Shown: piece by piece, positions 9,543-20,750 of the stretch | How positions within the stretch are numbered: position 1 is the stretch's first letter | Layout: each line of letters starts with the position of its first letter | NCBI RefSeq assembly: GCF_000308815.1 | Contig: NZ_BAFX01000064.1 | Location: forward strand, 98,476 to 162,475 | DNA: 64,000 bases | Direction: 5' to 3' | Source of the DNA: Nocardia concava NBRC 100430 | GTDB taxonomy: Bacteria > Actinomycetota > Actinomycetes > Mycobacteriales > Mycobacteriaceae | Notes under the pieces: generated by a model | Database searches by the model: none | What the model was told of the DNA's origin: nothing | Seen by the model: the letters and a program-made list of their open reading frames with translations, nothing else | Translations under genes and position numbers: made by a program

Positions 9543-10739
9543 ATGCCTGGCACCATCCCCGAACCCGAGACCTCCGGTCAGCACCAAGATCATATGACCA
9601 TCGCCGGTATCGGTGCCGTGACCGGGTACGGCTGGGGCCGCGAAACCCTCTGGGAGGGTTTGCTGAGCGGCAAACCCGCCGCCCGGCTCTTTCCAGGGTA
9701 CGGGCCCGAACGCGATCGCAACGGTTGGGTTGCCCGCGTGCCGGAAGGCGGCGATCCGGATTTGCCGGACAGCCGATACATCCGGGCGATCATGGGCGCT
9801 GCGCGCGAGGCGGTGGGCGACGCCACCGACCGCGGCTGGCGGCCAGGTCGCACGGTCGGCCTGCTGCACGCGATCGTGCTGGGCAATGTGCCCGAGTGGC
9901 GCGACTTCTACACCGTCGACGGCGGGCGGCGCCGAAATCGTGACTATCTGCGATTACTCCCCTCGACACCGGTGGCGATGCTGATGAGCGAGTTCGGCTT
10001 TCACGGCCCGGCCATGAATGTGACGGCCGCCTGCTCCTCCTCGAACGTGGCCTTGATCACCGCGCAGCTGTGGCTGGCCCACGGCATCGCCGACGACGTG
10101 CTCGTGGTGGCGACCGACATGTCGGCGATCCCGGAGATGGTGACCCCGTTCGTGGCGCTGGGCGCGGCGGTCGACGACACCGATCCGCTGGACGCCTGCC
10201 GTCCGTTCCAGGAGGGCAGCCGCGGCTTCGGTTTCGGGGAGGCGTCGGTGGCCTTCCTGGTGACCCGCGATGCCGACCGGCCGTACGCGGCGGTGCTGGG
10301 CGGGGGCATGTCCAACGACGGGTATCACGTGATCTCGGTGGACTCTTCGCACGAGCAGATCTTCGATTGCGTGCGGCGCGCGCTGGCCAGCGCGGACGTG
10401 CGGCCGGAGGAGGTCGCCATTCTCAACACCCACGGTTCCGGGACCGCGCAATGCGATGCCGCCGAAACCCAGCTGCTGGCAGAGCTTTTCGATGATCGTC
10501 CACAGGTGGTGGCGCTCAAGCCGCTGGCGGGGCACTGCCAGGCCGCCTCGGGCGGAGTCGAATTGGCCGCCGCCGCAATGGGCTACGAGCGCGGGCTGCT
10601 GGTGTCCGCGCCGATCGTCGCCCCGGCGCATCCGCGATTGGTCGACGGGGTGCAGCAGGGATACGACGGCATCACTGTGAAGACCGCACTCGGCATGGGC
10701 GGCCACAACTCGGCGGTGGTACTCGGCCCGGTGAGCTGA
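9543..10739 (+). CDS. Stand-alone beta-ketoacyl synthase family protein
   Basis: This 398-residue condensing enzyme (KAS I/II fold) has a complete catalytic set: Cys164 in TAACSSSNVA, His297 in NTHGSGT, and Lys326/His331 in LKPLAGHCQAASGG. It could elongate acyl chains or act in a polyketide route, but no acyl carrier protein, malonyltransferase or ketoreductase gene is adjacent, so the substrate is open. AAGGAG at 9529-9534 is two bases from ATG 9537 and eight from ATG 9543, so I take 9543 as the start. It converges with the histidine kinase gene four bases downstream. Confidence 0.85.
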   Translation: MPGTIPEPETSGQHQDHMTIAGIGAVTGYGWGRETLWEGLLSGKPAARLFPGYGPERDRNGWVARVPEGGDPDLPDSRYIRAIMGAAREAVGDATDRGWRPGRTVGLLHAIVLGNVPEWRDFYTVDGGRRRNRDYLRLLPSTPVAMLMSEFGFHGPAMNVTAACSSSNVALITAQLWLAHGIADDVLVVATDMSAIPEMVTPFVALGAAVDDTDPLDACRPFQEGSRGFGFGEASVAFLVTRDADRPYAAVLGGGMSNDGYHVISVDSSHEQIFDCVRRALASADVRPEEVAILNTHGSGTAQCDAAETQLLAELFDDRPQVVALKPLAGHCQAASGGVELAAAAMGYERGLLVSAPIVAPAHPRLVDGVQQGYDGITVKTALGMGGHNSAVVLGPVS

Positions 10740-10743
10740 GGGG

Positions 10744-12522
<1,779 letters not shown>

Positions 12523-12570
12523 CTACACGGCACCCGGAATTCTATGCGGGTCGAGGTTGCGGAAAGGTTG

Positions 12571-13218
12571 TTATGCCGAACGCGACTGTCCCGTACGCAA
12601 TTTCGAGGCCAGCACGGCGGCCTGGGTGCGGCGTTCCATGCCCAGTTTGGCCAGCAGCCGGGACACGTAGTTCTTGACGGTCTTCTCGGCCAGGAACATG
12701 CGCTCGGCGATCTGGCGGTTGGTGAGGCCGTCGCCGAGCAGGTCCAGCAGTTTGCGTTCCTGATCGGTCAAACCGGCCAGCGGGCCGTCGAATTCGGTGC
12801 TGCGGCGCAGCCGGGCCATGAGCGCGGCGGCGGCGCGATTGTCCAGCAGCGAGCGGCCCGCGCCCACCTCCTTGATGGCCTTGGCCAGCTCCATGCCCTT
12901 GATGTCCTTGACCACGTACCCGCTGGCCCCGGCCAGAATGGCGTCCATCATGGCCTGCTCGTCGGTGTAGGAGGTGAGGATCAGGCAGCGCAGATCGTCG
13001 ATGTCGGCCAGCAGGTCCCGGCACAGTTCGATGCCGTTGCCGTCGGGCAGGCGCACGTCGAGCACGGCCACATCGGGTTTCAGCGCGGGTATGCGTGCGA
13101 GTGCCTGGGCCACATCGCCGGCCTCGCCGACCACCGTGAGTTCGGGATCCTCCTCCAGCAGATCGGTCAGACCGCGGCGGACGATTTCGTGATCGTCGAC
13201 CAGGAAGACTTTGATCAC
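12571..13218 (-). CDS. devR: DevR/DosR-type response regulator of the dormancy response
   Basis: This 215-residue NarL-family regulator is very close to M. tuberculosis DosR. The receiver has the acidic pair Asp8/Asp9, phosphoacceptor Asp54 in [12 protein letters not shown], and the switch Lys in GYVVKDIKG. The LuxR-type helix-turn-helix carries the DosR recognition helix [18 protein letters not shown] chose GTG 13218 because GGAGG lies five bases upstream and the protein then begins like DosR; ATG 13236 would add six residues and overlap that ribosome binding site. A DosR-box-like site about 85 bases upstream suggests autoregulation. Confidence 0.95.
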   Translation of the reverse strand: MIKVFLVDDHEIVRRGLTDLLEEDPELTVVGEAGDVAQALARIPALKPDVAVLDVRLPDGNGIELCRDLLADIDDLRCLILTSYTDEQAMMDAILAGASGYVVKDIKGMELAKAIKEVGAGRSLLDNRAAAALMARLRRSTEFDGPLAGLTDQERKLLDLLGDGLTNRQIAERMFLAEKTVKNYVSRLLAKLGMERRTQAAVLASKLRTGQSRSA

Positions 13219-13301
13219 GACGGCCTCCAAGCTCATCGGTATCGCGGGCGCGCGGGGTAGTACGTGCGGTAGGGGCCCAACGTAACTCGCGGCGGGGCAA
13301 C

Positions 13302-13321
13302 GGGATACCGCCGAAGGTCCC
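13302..13321 (-). promoter_or_regulatory. DosR-box-like site upstream of devR
   Basis: On the minus strand the site reads GGGACCTTCGGCGGTATCCC. The first 12 bases, GGGACCTTCGGC, agree with the left half and centre of known DosR boxes (consensus GGGACTWWAGTCCC and looser variants). The same 12 bases recur at 13391-13402 on the plus strand upstream of the hibernation-factor gene. Confidence 0.6.
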
Positions 13322-13387
13322 TAATTCGCCGCGTAGTGAACGACTGAAGATTCTTTTGTCGGAGAATTTTCCCTGAAAGTGGTCTGC

Positions 13388-13407
13388 TTTGGGACCTTCG
13401 GCACTGT
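13388..13407 (+). promoter_or_regulatory. DosR-box-like site upstream of the hibernation-factor gene
   Basis: The sequence TTTGGGACCTTCGGCACTGT resembles the established DosR consensus TTSGGGACTWWAGTCCCSAA, with an exact GGGAC core and a weaker right half. It ends 70 bases before ATG 13478. Confidence 0.6.
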
Positions 13408-13477
13408 CGAGGGGGCCGGTGGTGTGTTGCCATGGAGTCGGGTTGCCGGGTCGGAAAAAGGAGAGAGGGGTCGGCTG

Positions 13478-14284
13478 ATGGGCGCGTTCGACGTGTGGTC
13501 GAGTGGAATCGATCCGGATTTCGTGGTGACCACGCACGGGCCCGTCCCGTCGGGTGAGGTGACCCGCGTGGTGCGCGGAATGGGCAGAATCCTGCGCCGC
13601 CACGGGGTCGACGGGCCGGTGCGGGTACGCCTGCACTGGCCCGAATCAGAGGACGGCACGACCCTGGTGCAGGCCGGTGTCCGAGCGCTGGGGAAGGCGT
13701 TCCGGGTACAGGTCGCCGGGCCGGGGCGGTTCGCGGCCACCTTCGCACTGGAGCGGCTGGATCTGCGGCTGGGCTGCCCGCCGGACGAATTGTCCAGGCC
13801 CTGGCCGGATCCCGCGCGCCCGTCGCTGTCCGCGGTGACCGGGCCGCGGCCGATCGTGCGGCGCAAGGACTGCCGACTACAGGTGGCCACACCCGCCGCG
13901 GCGGCGCGGGTGCTGGACGCCATGGACTACGACGCGCATCTGTTCATCGACGCCGACACCGGATCCGAGGCCGTGGTGTGCTGGACCGGTCCGCTCGGGG
14001 TGCGGACCGTCGGCCGGGCTCGCGACGGCGTGCCCACCATGCTCGAGGACGAAGCGGTGTCGCGGTTGTGCACGGGCGGGCTGCCGTATCTGTTCTTCAC
14101 CGATTCCGACGCCCGGCGCGGGCGGCTGCTGTACCGGCGCTTCGACGGGGATCTGGCGCTGCTGACCGCGGCCGGTTCCGAGGATCGGATGCGCGAGCGC
14201 GACCGGGGATTACAGCCGCGGGCCATCGCGGGCTGTGTGCGGCGGGTGTCACCCAGCGTGGCCGCCATCACCGCCACGCAATAA
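13478..14284 (+). CDS. RafH-like ribosome hibernation factor
   Basis: This 268-residue protein has an N-terminal S30AE/HPF-like domain (about residues 10-100) followed by a segment like the S30EA C-terminal domain (IVRRKDCRLQVATPAAAARVLD, about 125-190) and a second, related repeat (about 190-240, MLEDEAVSRLCTGGLPYLFF). This one-plus-two layout matches RafH (Rv0079), the hypoxia-induced hibernation factor of M. tuberculosis, rather than ordinary HPF. The start ATG 13478 has AAGGAG and AGGGG upstream. Its position back-to-back with devR, behind a DosR-box-like site, supports hypoxic induction. The assignment is from domain pattern and context. Confidence 0.8.
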   Translation: MGAFDVWSSGIDPDFVVTTHGPVPSGEVTRVVRGMGRILRRHGVDGPVRVRLHWPESEDGTTLVQAGVRALGKAFRVQVAGPGRFAATFALERLDLRLGCPPDELSRPWPDPARPSLSAVTGPRPIVRRKDCRLQVATPAAAARVLDAMDYDAHLFIDADTGSEAVVCWTGPLGVRTVGRARDGVPTMLEDEAVSRLCTGGLPYLFFTDSDARRGRLLYRRFDGDLALLTAAGSEDRMRERDRGLQPRAIAGCVRRVSPSVAAITATQ

Positions 14285-14322
14285 ACACGCTGTGACCAGC
14301 GTTTCAGCAGCCGTAAACAAAC

Positions 14323-14345
14323 TTGTCGGTGGGTGCCCCTAGCAT
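14323..14345 (+). promoter_or_regulatory. PafBC-type DNA-damage promoter of uvrA
   Basis: TTGTCGGTG (14323-14331), eight bases, then TAGCAT (14340-14345) matches TTGTCRGTG-N8-TANNNT exactly. Transcription would start near 14352, leaving a leader of about 40 bases before GTG 14394. Confidence 0.85.
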
Positions 14346-14393
14346 GGCGTCCGGGGGAAGTCTGGGATTGCTGAAACGTTGGAAGGATGGCCA

Positions 14394-17393
14394 GTGGCGG
14401 ATCGCCTGACGGTGCGCGGAGCGCGGGAGCACAACCTCAAAGGGGTCGATCTCGACCTACCCCGCGACAGTCTCATCGTTTTCACTGGCCTGTCCGGGTC
14501 CGGTAAGTCGTCTCTGGCGTTCGACACGATCTTCGCCGAGGGGCAGCGGCGGTATGTGGAATCGCTGTCGGCGTATGCCCGGCAGTTCCTCGGGCAGATG
14601 GACAAGCCGGATGTGGACTTCATCGAGGGCCTGTCCCCGGCGGTGTCCATCGACCAGAAGTCGACCAACCGCAATCCGCGGTCCACGGTCGGCACCATCA
14701 CCGAGGTCTACGACTACCTGCGTTTGCTGTTCGCGCGCGCGGGCACCCCGCACTGCCCGGTCTGCGGCCATCTGATCGCCAAGCAGACCCCGCAGCAGAT
14801 CGTGGACCAGGTGCTGGCCATGGAGGAGGGCACCAAGTTCCAGGTGCTCGCGCCCGTGGTCCGCACCCGCAAGGGCGAATTCGTGGACCTGTTCGAGTCG
14901 CTGCACTCACAGGGCTATTCGCGCGTCCGGGTCGACGGCGTGGTGCATCCGCTGACCGATCCGCCCAAGCTCAAGAAGCAGGAGAAGCACGATGTCGAGG
15001 TGGTCGTGGACCGCCTCGCCGTGAAGCCGAGTTCCAAACAGCGCCTGACGGATTCGATCGAGACGGCGCTGCGGCTGGCCGACGGCATCGTGGTGCTGGA
15101 CTTCGTGGACCGCGAGGAGCACGCCCACGATCGGGAGCGGCGCTTCAGCGAGCGGCTGGCCTGCCCGAACGGGCATCCCCTCGACATCGAGGATCTGGAA
15201 CCGCGGTCGTTCTCGTTCAACTCCCCCTACGGCGCCTGCCCCGATTGCACCGGTCTGGGTATTCGCAAGGAGGTCGATCCGGATCTCGTTGTGCCTGACC
15301 CGGATCTGAGCCTCAATGACGGCGCCATCGCGCCGTGGTCGCGCGGGCAGACCGCCGAATACTTCACCCGTCTGTTGTCGGGTCTGGCCGAGGCCATCGG
15401 GTTCTCCATGGACACGCCGTGGAACCAGTTGCCGCTCAAGGCCCGCAAGGCGGTGCTGGAGGGCAGCTCCGAGCAGGTGCACGTCTCCTACACCAACCGG
15501 TATGGCCGCAAGCGTTCGTATTACGCCGATTTCGAGGGCGTGATGCCCTTCCTGCAGCGGCGCATGGACGCCACCGAATCCGAGGCGATGAAGGAGCACT
15601 ACGACGGCTACATGCGGGACATCCCGTGCCCCGTCTGCAATGGTGCGCGCCTGCGTCCGGAGATCCTGGCCGTCACGCTGTCAGCGGGCGCGGAGCGCAT
15701 GTCGATCGCGGATCTGGCGGATCTGTCGATCGGAGACGCGGCCAAGTTCCTCAATACCCTGACCCTCGACGAGCGACAGGCGGCCATTGCCGCGCAGGTG
15801 ATCAAGGAGATTCAGGCGCGGCTGGGCTTCCTGCTCGATGTCGGCCTGCAGTACCTGACGCTGTCGCGGGCGGCGGCCACCCTGTCCGGCGGTGAGGCCC
15901 AGCGCATTCGCCTGGCCACGCAGATCGGTTCCGGGCTGGTGGGTGTGCTCTACGTGCTGGACGAGCCGTCCATCGGCCTGCACCAGCGCGACAACCGGCG
16001 GTTGATCGAAACCCTCACGCGCCTCAAGAGTCTCGGCAATACGCTCATCGTGGTCGAGCACGACGAGGACACCATTCACGCGTCGGACTGGGTGGTCGAT
16101 ATCGGCCCGCTGGCCGGCGAGCACGGTGGTCAGGTGGTGTACTCGGGTCCGTACGAGGGACTGCTGAAGGACAAGAATTCCCTCACGGGCGCTTACCTTT
16201 CCGGCCGCGAGCAGATCGAGGTGCCGCTGGTGCGGCGGCCCATCGACAAGAAGAAGCAGCTCACGGTGGTCGGCGCGGTCGAGCACAATCTGAAGAACAT
16301 CGATGTGAGTTTCCCGCTGGGCGTGCTCACCTCGATCACCGGCGTCTCCGGCTCGGGTAAGTCCACGCTGGTCAACGACATTCTGGCGACCGTGCTGCAG
16401 AACAAGCTGAACGGTGCGCGCCAGGTACCGGGCCGCCACACCCGCGTCAACGGCCTCGATCATCTGGACAAGCTGGTCCAGGTCGACCAGTCGCCGATCG
16501 GTCGTACCCCGCGCTCGAATCCGGCCACCTACACCGGCGTCTTCGACAAGATCCGCACCTTGTTCGCCTCCACCACCGAGGCCAAGGTGCGCGGCTACCA
16601 GCCCGGCCGGTTCTCCTTCAATGTGAAGGGCGGCCGCTGCGAGGCGTGCTCGGGTGATGGCACGCTGAAGATCGAAATGAACTTCCTGCCCGATGTTTAC
16701 GTCCCCTGCGAGGTTTGCCACGGTGCGCGGTACAACCGCGAGACCCTCGAGGTGCACTACAAGGGGAAGACCATCGCGGAAGTCCTCGACATGCCGATCG
16801 ACGAGGCCGCGGACTTCTTCGAGCCGGTGACCTCGATCCACCGCTACCTCAAGACCCTGGTGGATGTCGGCCTCGGCTACGTCCGCCTCGGCCAGTCCGC
16901 ACCGACGCTGTCGGGTGGTGAGGCGCAGCGTGTGAAGCTGGCCGCCGAACTCCAGAAGCGCTCGACCGGCCGGACCATCTACATCCTCGACGAGCCGACC
17001 ACGGGTCTGCACTTCGAGGACATCCGCAAGTTGTTGAAGGTCATCAACGGCCTTGTGGACAAGGGCAATTCGGTCATCGTGATCGAGCACAACCTGGATG
17101 TCATCAAGACCTCCGACTGGGTCATCGACATGGGCCCCGAGGGCGGTTCCGGCGGCGGCACGGTCATCGCCCAGGGCACCCCGGAAGACATTGCGGCGGT
17201 GGGGGAGAGCTACACCGGCCAGTTCCTCAAGGATGTGCTGGCGAACTCGCAGGCCACCCTCACCGAGGCGAAGCCGGTGAAGAAGGCGGCCAAGAAGGCT
17301 CCGGCCAAGAAGGCCGCGCCGAAGACGGAGGCTCAGGCCACCGCCGCCAAGAAGGCCGCCGCCGCCCGCCGCAAGGCCGCGGCTCTGCGCTGA
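14394..17393 (+). CDS. uvrA: UvrABC system protein A (excinuclease subunit)
   Basis: UvrA is the damage-recognition ATPase of nucleotide excision repair, a dimer that loads UvrB. The 999-residue protein has two ABC modules: Walker [11 protein letters not shown] near the N-terminus and [10 protein letters not shown] at about residue 650, with [12 protein letters not shown] and [12 protein letters not shown] signatures, plus zinc-binding CPVC...CPNG and CEAC...CEVC motifs. The start is GTG 14394 with GGAAGGA six bases upstream; an in-frame TTG five codons earlier overlaps that site. The last ~40 residues form a Lys/Ala-rich tail ([16 protein letters not shown]) not part of the family core. A terminator follows. 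Confidence 0.97.
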   Translation: MADRLTVRGAREHNLKGVDLDLPRDSLIVFTGLSGSGKSSLAFDTIFAEGQRRYVESLSAYARQFLGQMDKPDVDFIEGLSPAVSIDQKSTNRNPRSTVGTITEVYDYLRLLFARAGTPHCPVCGHLIAKQTPQQIVDQVLAMEEGTKFQVLAPVVRTRKGEFVDLFESLHSQGYSRVRVDGVVHPLTDPPKLKKQEKHDVEVVVDRLAVKPSSKQRLTDSIETALRLADGIVVLDFVDREEHAHDRERRFSERLACPNGHPLDIEDLEPRSFSFNSPYGACPDCTGLGIRKEVDPDLVVPDPDLSLNDGAIAPWSRGQTAEYFTRLLSGLAEAIGFSMDTPWNQLPLKARKAVLEGSSEQVHVSYTNRYGRKRSYYADFEGVMPFLQRRMDATESEAMKEHYDGYMRDIPCPVCNGARLRPEILAVTLSAGAERMSIADLADLSIGDAAKFLNTLTLDERQAAIAAQVIKEIQARLGFLLDVGLQYLTLSRAAATLSGGEAQRIRLATQIGSGLVGVLYVLDEPSIGLHQRDNRRLIETLTRLKSLGNTLIVVEHDEDTIHASDWVVDIGPLAGEHGGQVVYSGPYEGLLKDKNSLTGAYLSGREQIEVPLVRRPIDKKKQLTVVGAVEHNLKNIDVSFPLGVLTSITGVSGSGKSTLVNDILATVLQNKLNGARQVPGRHTRVNGLDHLDKLVQVDQSPIGRTPRSNPATYTGVFDKIRTLFASTTEAKVRGYQPGRFSFNVKGGRCEACSGDGTLKIEMNFLPDVYVPCEVCHGARYNRETLEVHYKGKTIAEVLDMPIDEAADFFEPVTSIHRYLKTLVDVGLGYVRLGQSAPTLSGGEAQRVKLAAELQKRSTGRTIYILDEPTTGLHFEDIRKLLKVINGLVDKGNSVIVIEHNLDVIKTSDWVIDMGPEGGSGGGTVIAQGTPEDIAAVGESYTGQFLKDVLANSQATLTEAKPVKKAAKKAPAKKAAPKTEAQATAAKKAAAARRKAAALR

Positions 17394-17410
17394 TGAAAGC
17401 TCGTCCATGA

Positions 17411-17446
17411 CGAAGGCCCCGTACCGGAATCGGTACGGGGCCTTCG
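17411..17446. terminator. Bidirectional terminator after uvrA
   Basis: The 16-base perfect stem CGAAGGCCCCGTACCG has loop GAAT and is followed by TATT. It separates uvrA from the convergent ABC transporter gene. Confidence 0.9.
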
Positions 17447-17456
17447 TATTCGGTTC

Positions 17457-19394
17457 CTACTCGGCGGCCGCCAGCGGCGGGCTGAGCTCCTTCACCTCGG
17501 CGATGCGGCCGAAGTCGAGCTTCACGATCTGGTCGGCGCAGTCGAAGTAGCGGTCGTCGTGGGTGATCACGATGACGGTCTTGCCGCGTTCCTTGAGCTT
17601 CACCAGGATCTCCCGGTAGAACACGTCACGGAACTTCGGCTCCTGATCGGCGGCCCACTCGTCGAACATGTAGATCGGCCGATCCTCGAGCAGCGCGGTC
17701 AACAGCGCCAACCGCTTTCGCTGCCCCTGCGACAGGGCGATGGTCGACAGGCGGCCGTTCTCCACGGTCACCTTGTGATCGATCTGCAGTTCCTTCAGGT
17801 ACTTGCGGACCTCGTCGTCGATGCCGTCCTCGAAGCCGAGGTAGTCCTCGAACAGGTGGAAGTCGGTGAAGACCGCCGAGGTGTTCTGCCGGAACCACTC
17901 GATGTTCTCGTGGTCGATCGTCTCGCCATTGAGCGACAGGTGGCCGTTCTGCGGGACGTAGAGTCCCGTGATCAGTTTGGCCAGCGTCGATTTGCCGCTG
18001 CCGTTGCCGCCCACGATGAAGGTGATCTGCCCGGGCTGGAAGGTCAGGTCCAGCGGGCCCAGGCTGAAGCCGGAGCCGTCCGCCTCGGGCGGGGCCACGG
18101 GCGCGCCCATCGGGACGGGCCGTCCGTCGTGGCCGCCGTGGTCAACGAACCTGTGCCCGTTGACATCCGGGCGATCGCTGCCGGGCCGCGGACCGTGCCC
18201 GGGCGGCGGGCCGCCGGGACGACCACCACCCGGATGCGGTCCGGGCCGACCACCGACCGGCGCACCCGGCGCGCCGGGCCGTCCACCCGCACCCGGGTGC
18301 GGCCGCGCACCGCCACCCGGGTGGGCTCCGGTGCCGGGCGGCGGGCCACCCGGAACGGGCGGGAACGCCGGCGGCGCCTCGGTCAAATAGTGGTAGCTGA
18401 CGTCATTGAGCTCCAGCCGCGCCGCGGAGGCGGCCGGGCGCTCGGTGTAGGGCAGCGTGGATTCGTCGTGCGCGGTCTGGATGGACAGATTCAGCGAGCG
18501 AATCTTGGCCAGCGCCACGTCACCCCGCAGCAGATCCGGAATGCGGTGCATGAAGTTCTGCATGGGCATCGAGAGGAACGTAGTGACCAGGACGTATCCG
18601 ACCATGGTGTTCTGCGGCAGATCCAGCGCGCGGGCCAGGCCGAACAGGATCAGGGCCATGGTGCCCAGCTGCAGCACCTGACCGAAACCCTGGGCGAAGG
18701 TGAACTTCGAACCGGCCTCGACATTCTGGACCCGCAGCTTCTCGGCCGAGCCGAGCAGGTGCTTGTCCATGAAGTCGCCGCGCCGTCCGCGGTGCAGCTT
18801 GAGCTCCTTGATGCCCAGCGACACCTCCTGGAAGGAGCGGATCAGCCCGTCCTCGTTCTCGCGGGCCTCCTTGTACAGGTGCCGCACCTTCTTGAGAACC
18901 GTTTCGACACAGGCGATTCCGAGCAGCGTGCCCGCCACCGTGGTGGCGAAGATCGGGCCGGACACGATCGCCAGGAAGATGAAGCACCCGATGATCGTGG
19001 CCAGGTCGATGCAGATGCTCGGAATGGCCGTGACCGCCTGCGACAGTGACCGCACGTCCTCGGTCAGCGTCGCGATCAGGCGGTGCTGACCGAGCCGCTC
19101 GAGATGCTCGAGCGGCGCGGACACGATGCGGCCGCTCAGGTCCGCCCGCAGGCGGTAGATCGCTTCCTGAGCCAGCCGGATCAGCAGCACCTGCGAGATC
19201 ACCCCGCTGATCAGGATGATCAGCGCGGTCGCCACGAAGGCCTGCACGGTGACGGCCGGGTGCGGTTCCGGTGACACCACTCCCCGAATCAATGTCACCA
19301 GATAGGTATTGGCCGCACCGCAGACCAGACCGGAGGCGATGACGCCCGCGATCCGCATCCACGAGATGGAGATGAGGAATCTGAGTAGTTGCAT
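17457..19394 (-). CDS. SyrD/PvdE-like ABC exporter with Pro/Gly-rich insert
   Basis: This 645-residue half-transporter has an N-terminal membrane domain of about six helices (residues 1-310) and a C-terminal ATPase with Walker A GGNGSGKST, signature LSQGQRKRLA, Walker B IYMFDEWAADQEP and the H-loop ITHDD. This pattern (LSQGQ, FDEWAADQ) is that of the cyclic-peptide/siderophore exporters SyrD and PvdE. Between the domains, at about residues 337-438, sits a highly repetitive Pro/Gly/His/Arg-rich segment absent from the family. It is the third gene of an operon with the type III polyketide synthase (50 bases upstream) and the cytochrome b5 enzyme, so it probably exports their product. Confidence 0.88.
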   Translation of the reverse strand: MQLLRFLISISWMRIAGVIASGLVCGAANTYLVTLIRGVVSPEPHPAVTVQAFVATALIILISGVISQVLLIRLAQEAIYRLRADLSGRIVSAPLEHLERLGQHRLIATLTEDVRSLSQAVTAIPSICIDLATIIGCFIFLAIVSGPIFATTVAGTLLGIACVETVLKKVRHLYKEARENEDGLIRSFQEVSLGIKELKLHRGRRGDFMDKHLLGSAEKLRVQNVEAGSKFTFAQGFGQVLQLGTMALILFGLARALDLPQNTMVGYVLVTTFLSMPMQNFMHRIPDLLRGDVALAKIRSLNLSIQTAHDESTLPYTERPAASAARLELNDVSYHYLTEAPPAFPPVPGGPPPGTGAHPGGGARPHPGAGGRPGAPGAPVGGRPGPHPGGGRPGGPPPGHGPRPGSDRPDVNGHRFVDHGGHDGRPVPMGAPVAPPEADGSGFSLGPLDLTFQPGQITFIVGGNGSGKSTLAKLITGLYVPQNGHLSLNGETIDHENIEWFRQNTSAVFTDFHLFEDYLGFEDGIDDEVRKYLKELQIDHKVTVENGRLSTIALSQGQRKRLALLTALLEDRPIYMFDEWAADQEPKFRDVFYREILVKLKERGKTVIVITHDDRYFDCADQIVKLDFGRIAEVKELSPPLAAAE

Positions 19395-19444
19395 GACTGC
19401 TGAGCCTTTTGCTGGGGCCTATCGAAAAGGGACGGATGCCCGTC

Positions 19445-20653
19445 TCAGGGGCGGATGATGTCGAAGAGCACGCCCTCGAGGGTGACGCCCGGCGCGAAGG
19501 AGAACGCCACACCCGTCGAGATCGGCTCGTCGGCCTGCTGCGCGATCATCTGCTCGAGCACGAAGATCAGCGAGACGCTGAGCATGTTGCCGTACTCGGC
19601 GAGCACGTCCCAGCTGGTCGCCGCCCGCTCCGAACCGATGCCCAGCGAGCGCACCGACTCCTCGATGATCTTCGGGCCACCCGGGTGGATCGCCCACAGA
19701 TCGACCTCGGCCTTGGTCATGCCGTGCCGCTCGAGCACCCGGGTCACCACCGGATCGACCCCGCGCAGAATGTACTGCGGCAGGTTCTCCGACAGCTCGC
19801 AGGTGATCCCATTGTCGTTGACGCCCAGGACGATTCCGTCCTCGGCATCGTCGAACAGGTAGCTGAAGCTGTCGCGGATGACCACCGCGCCCGCCGGTAG
19901 CTCCTGCTGCGGGTTGCTCGCCCCGATGACCACCGCGCCGCAGCCGTCGCCGAAGAGGCTGTGGATGATGACGTCATTGATGTTGTCATCGAACACGGCG
20001 TTCACCGAGCTCAGCTCGAGGCAGATGACCAGCGCCTTCTTGTCCGGGTGCGCCCGGACGAAATCGACGGCGGCGCGAATGGAGTTCATCGCGGCGGCGC
20101 AGCCCATGAAGTTCACCATCACGCGGTTGATTGCGGGCGACAGACCGAGCTGCTTGACCACGGCCACATCCACGCCGGGCGCGATGAAACCGGTGCTGGT
20201 GGCGAAGACCAGCATGCCGATCTCCGACGCCGGATCCTCCAGGTGCTCGATCGCGCGCCCGGCCACATCCACGGCCAGCGGCACCGCGTGGTCGTAGAAG
20301 GTGTTCATGCGGTCCCGGATGGTGCCGACTTCCTTGCTGTAGGACAGGAATTCGGGATCGATCGGATTGACCGCCAGGTGCCGGGTGGTGATCCGGGTCT
20401 TCTGGTAGATCCGCGGGATCCGGGCCTGCTGGGCCGGATCGCTGAACAGCCCGGCCACCTGGGCGGCGGCGTCGGCCTGCGAGAAGATCTGCGTCGGCGA
20501 ACCGGTCGCGATGCTCTCGATCACGCCGACGGTGGTCGGCGGGGTCGGCGGCAGGGGGGCCGGCGCGAAGTCGTAACCGGGTTCGCCTCCCACGAACCGG
20601 GTCGAGGACTGCGCGGCGGGCAGAGCGCCCCCTTCATCAATGGTGATAGACAC
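19445..20653 (-). CDS. Type III polyketide synthase
   Basis: This 402-residue enzyme has the chalcone/stilbene-synthase fold. The catalytic triad is intact: Cys185 in NFMGCAAAMN, His323 in AIHPGGPK and Asn356 in EYGNMLS. Such enzymes extend an acyl-CoA with malonyl-CoA and cyclise it to pyrones, resorcinols or similar phenols; M. tuberculosis Pks10/11/18 are relatives. The N-terminal ~40 residues are Pro-rich and not part of the fold. The start is GTG 20653, preceded by GAGGGGAG. It lies 97 bases after the cytochrome b5 enzyme gene and 50 bases before the exporter gene. Confidence 0.92.
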   Translation of the reverse strand: MSITIDEGGALPAAQSSTRFVGGEPGYDFAPAPLPPTPPTTVGVIESIATGSPTQIFSQADAAAQVAGLFSDPAQQARIPRIYQKTRITTRHLAVNPIDPEFLSYSKEVGTIRDRMNTFYDHAVPLAVDVAGRAIEHLEDPASEIGMLVFATSTGFIAPGVDVAVVKQLGLSPAINRVMVNFMGCAAAMNSIRAAVDFVRAHPDKKALVICLELSSVNAVFDDNINDVIIHSLFGDGCGAVVIGASNPQQELPAGAVVIRDSFSYLFDDAEDGIVLGVNDNGITCELSENLPQYILRGVDPVVTRVLERHGMTKAEVDLWAIHPGGPKIIEESVRSLGIGSERAATSWDVLAEYGNMLSVSLIFVLEQMIAQQADEPISTGVAFSFAPGVTLEGVLFDIIRP

Positions 20654-20750
20654 GAAATACTCCCCTCGAATTTTCCAAATGACGACCCGCGGTGCGATCG
20701 GCGCATGTTCTGGAAAGCTCCAGTCGAGCGCACCGCGGTCTGGAATCGGT

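Noticed and set aside
14285..14393. LexA/SOS box upstream of uvrA (and of uvrB)
   Set aside because: No GAAC-N4-GTTC-type sequence is present; the PafBC-type motif accounts for damage control.
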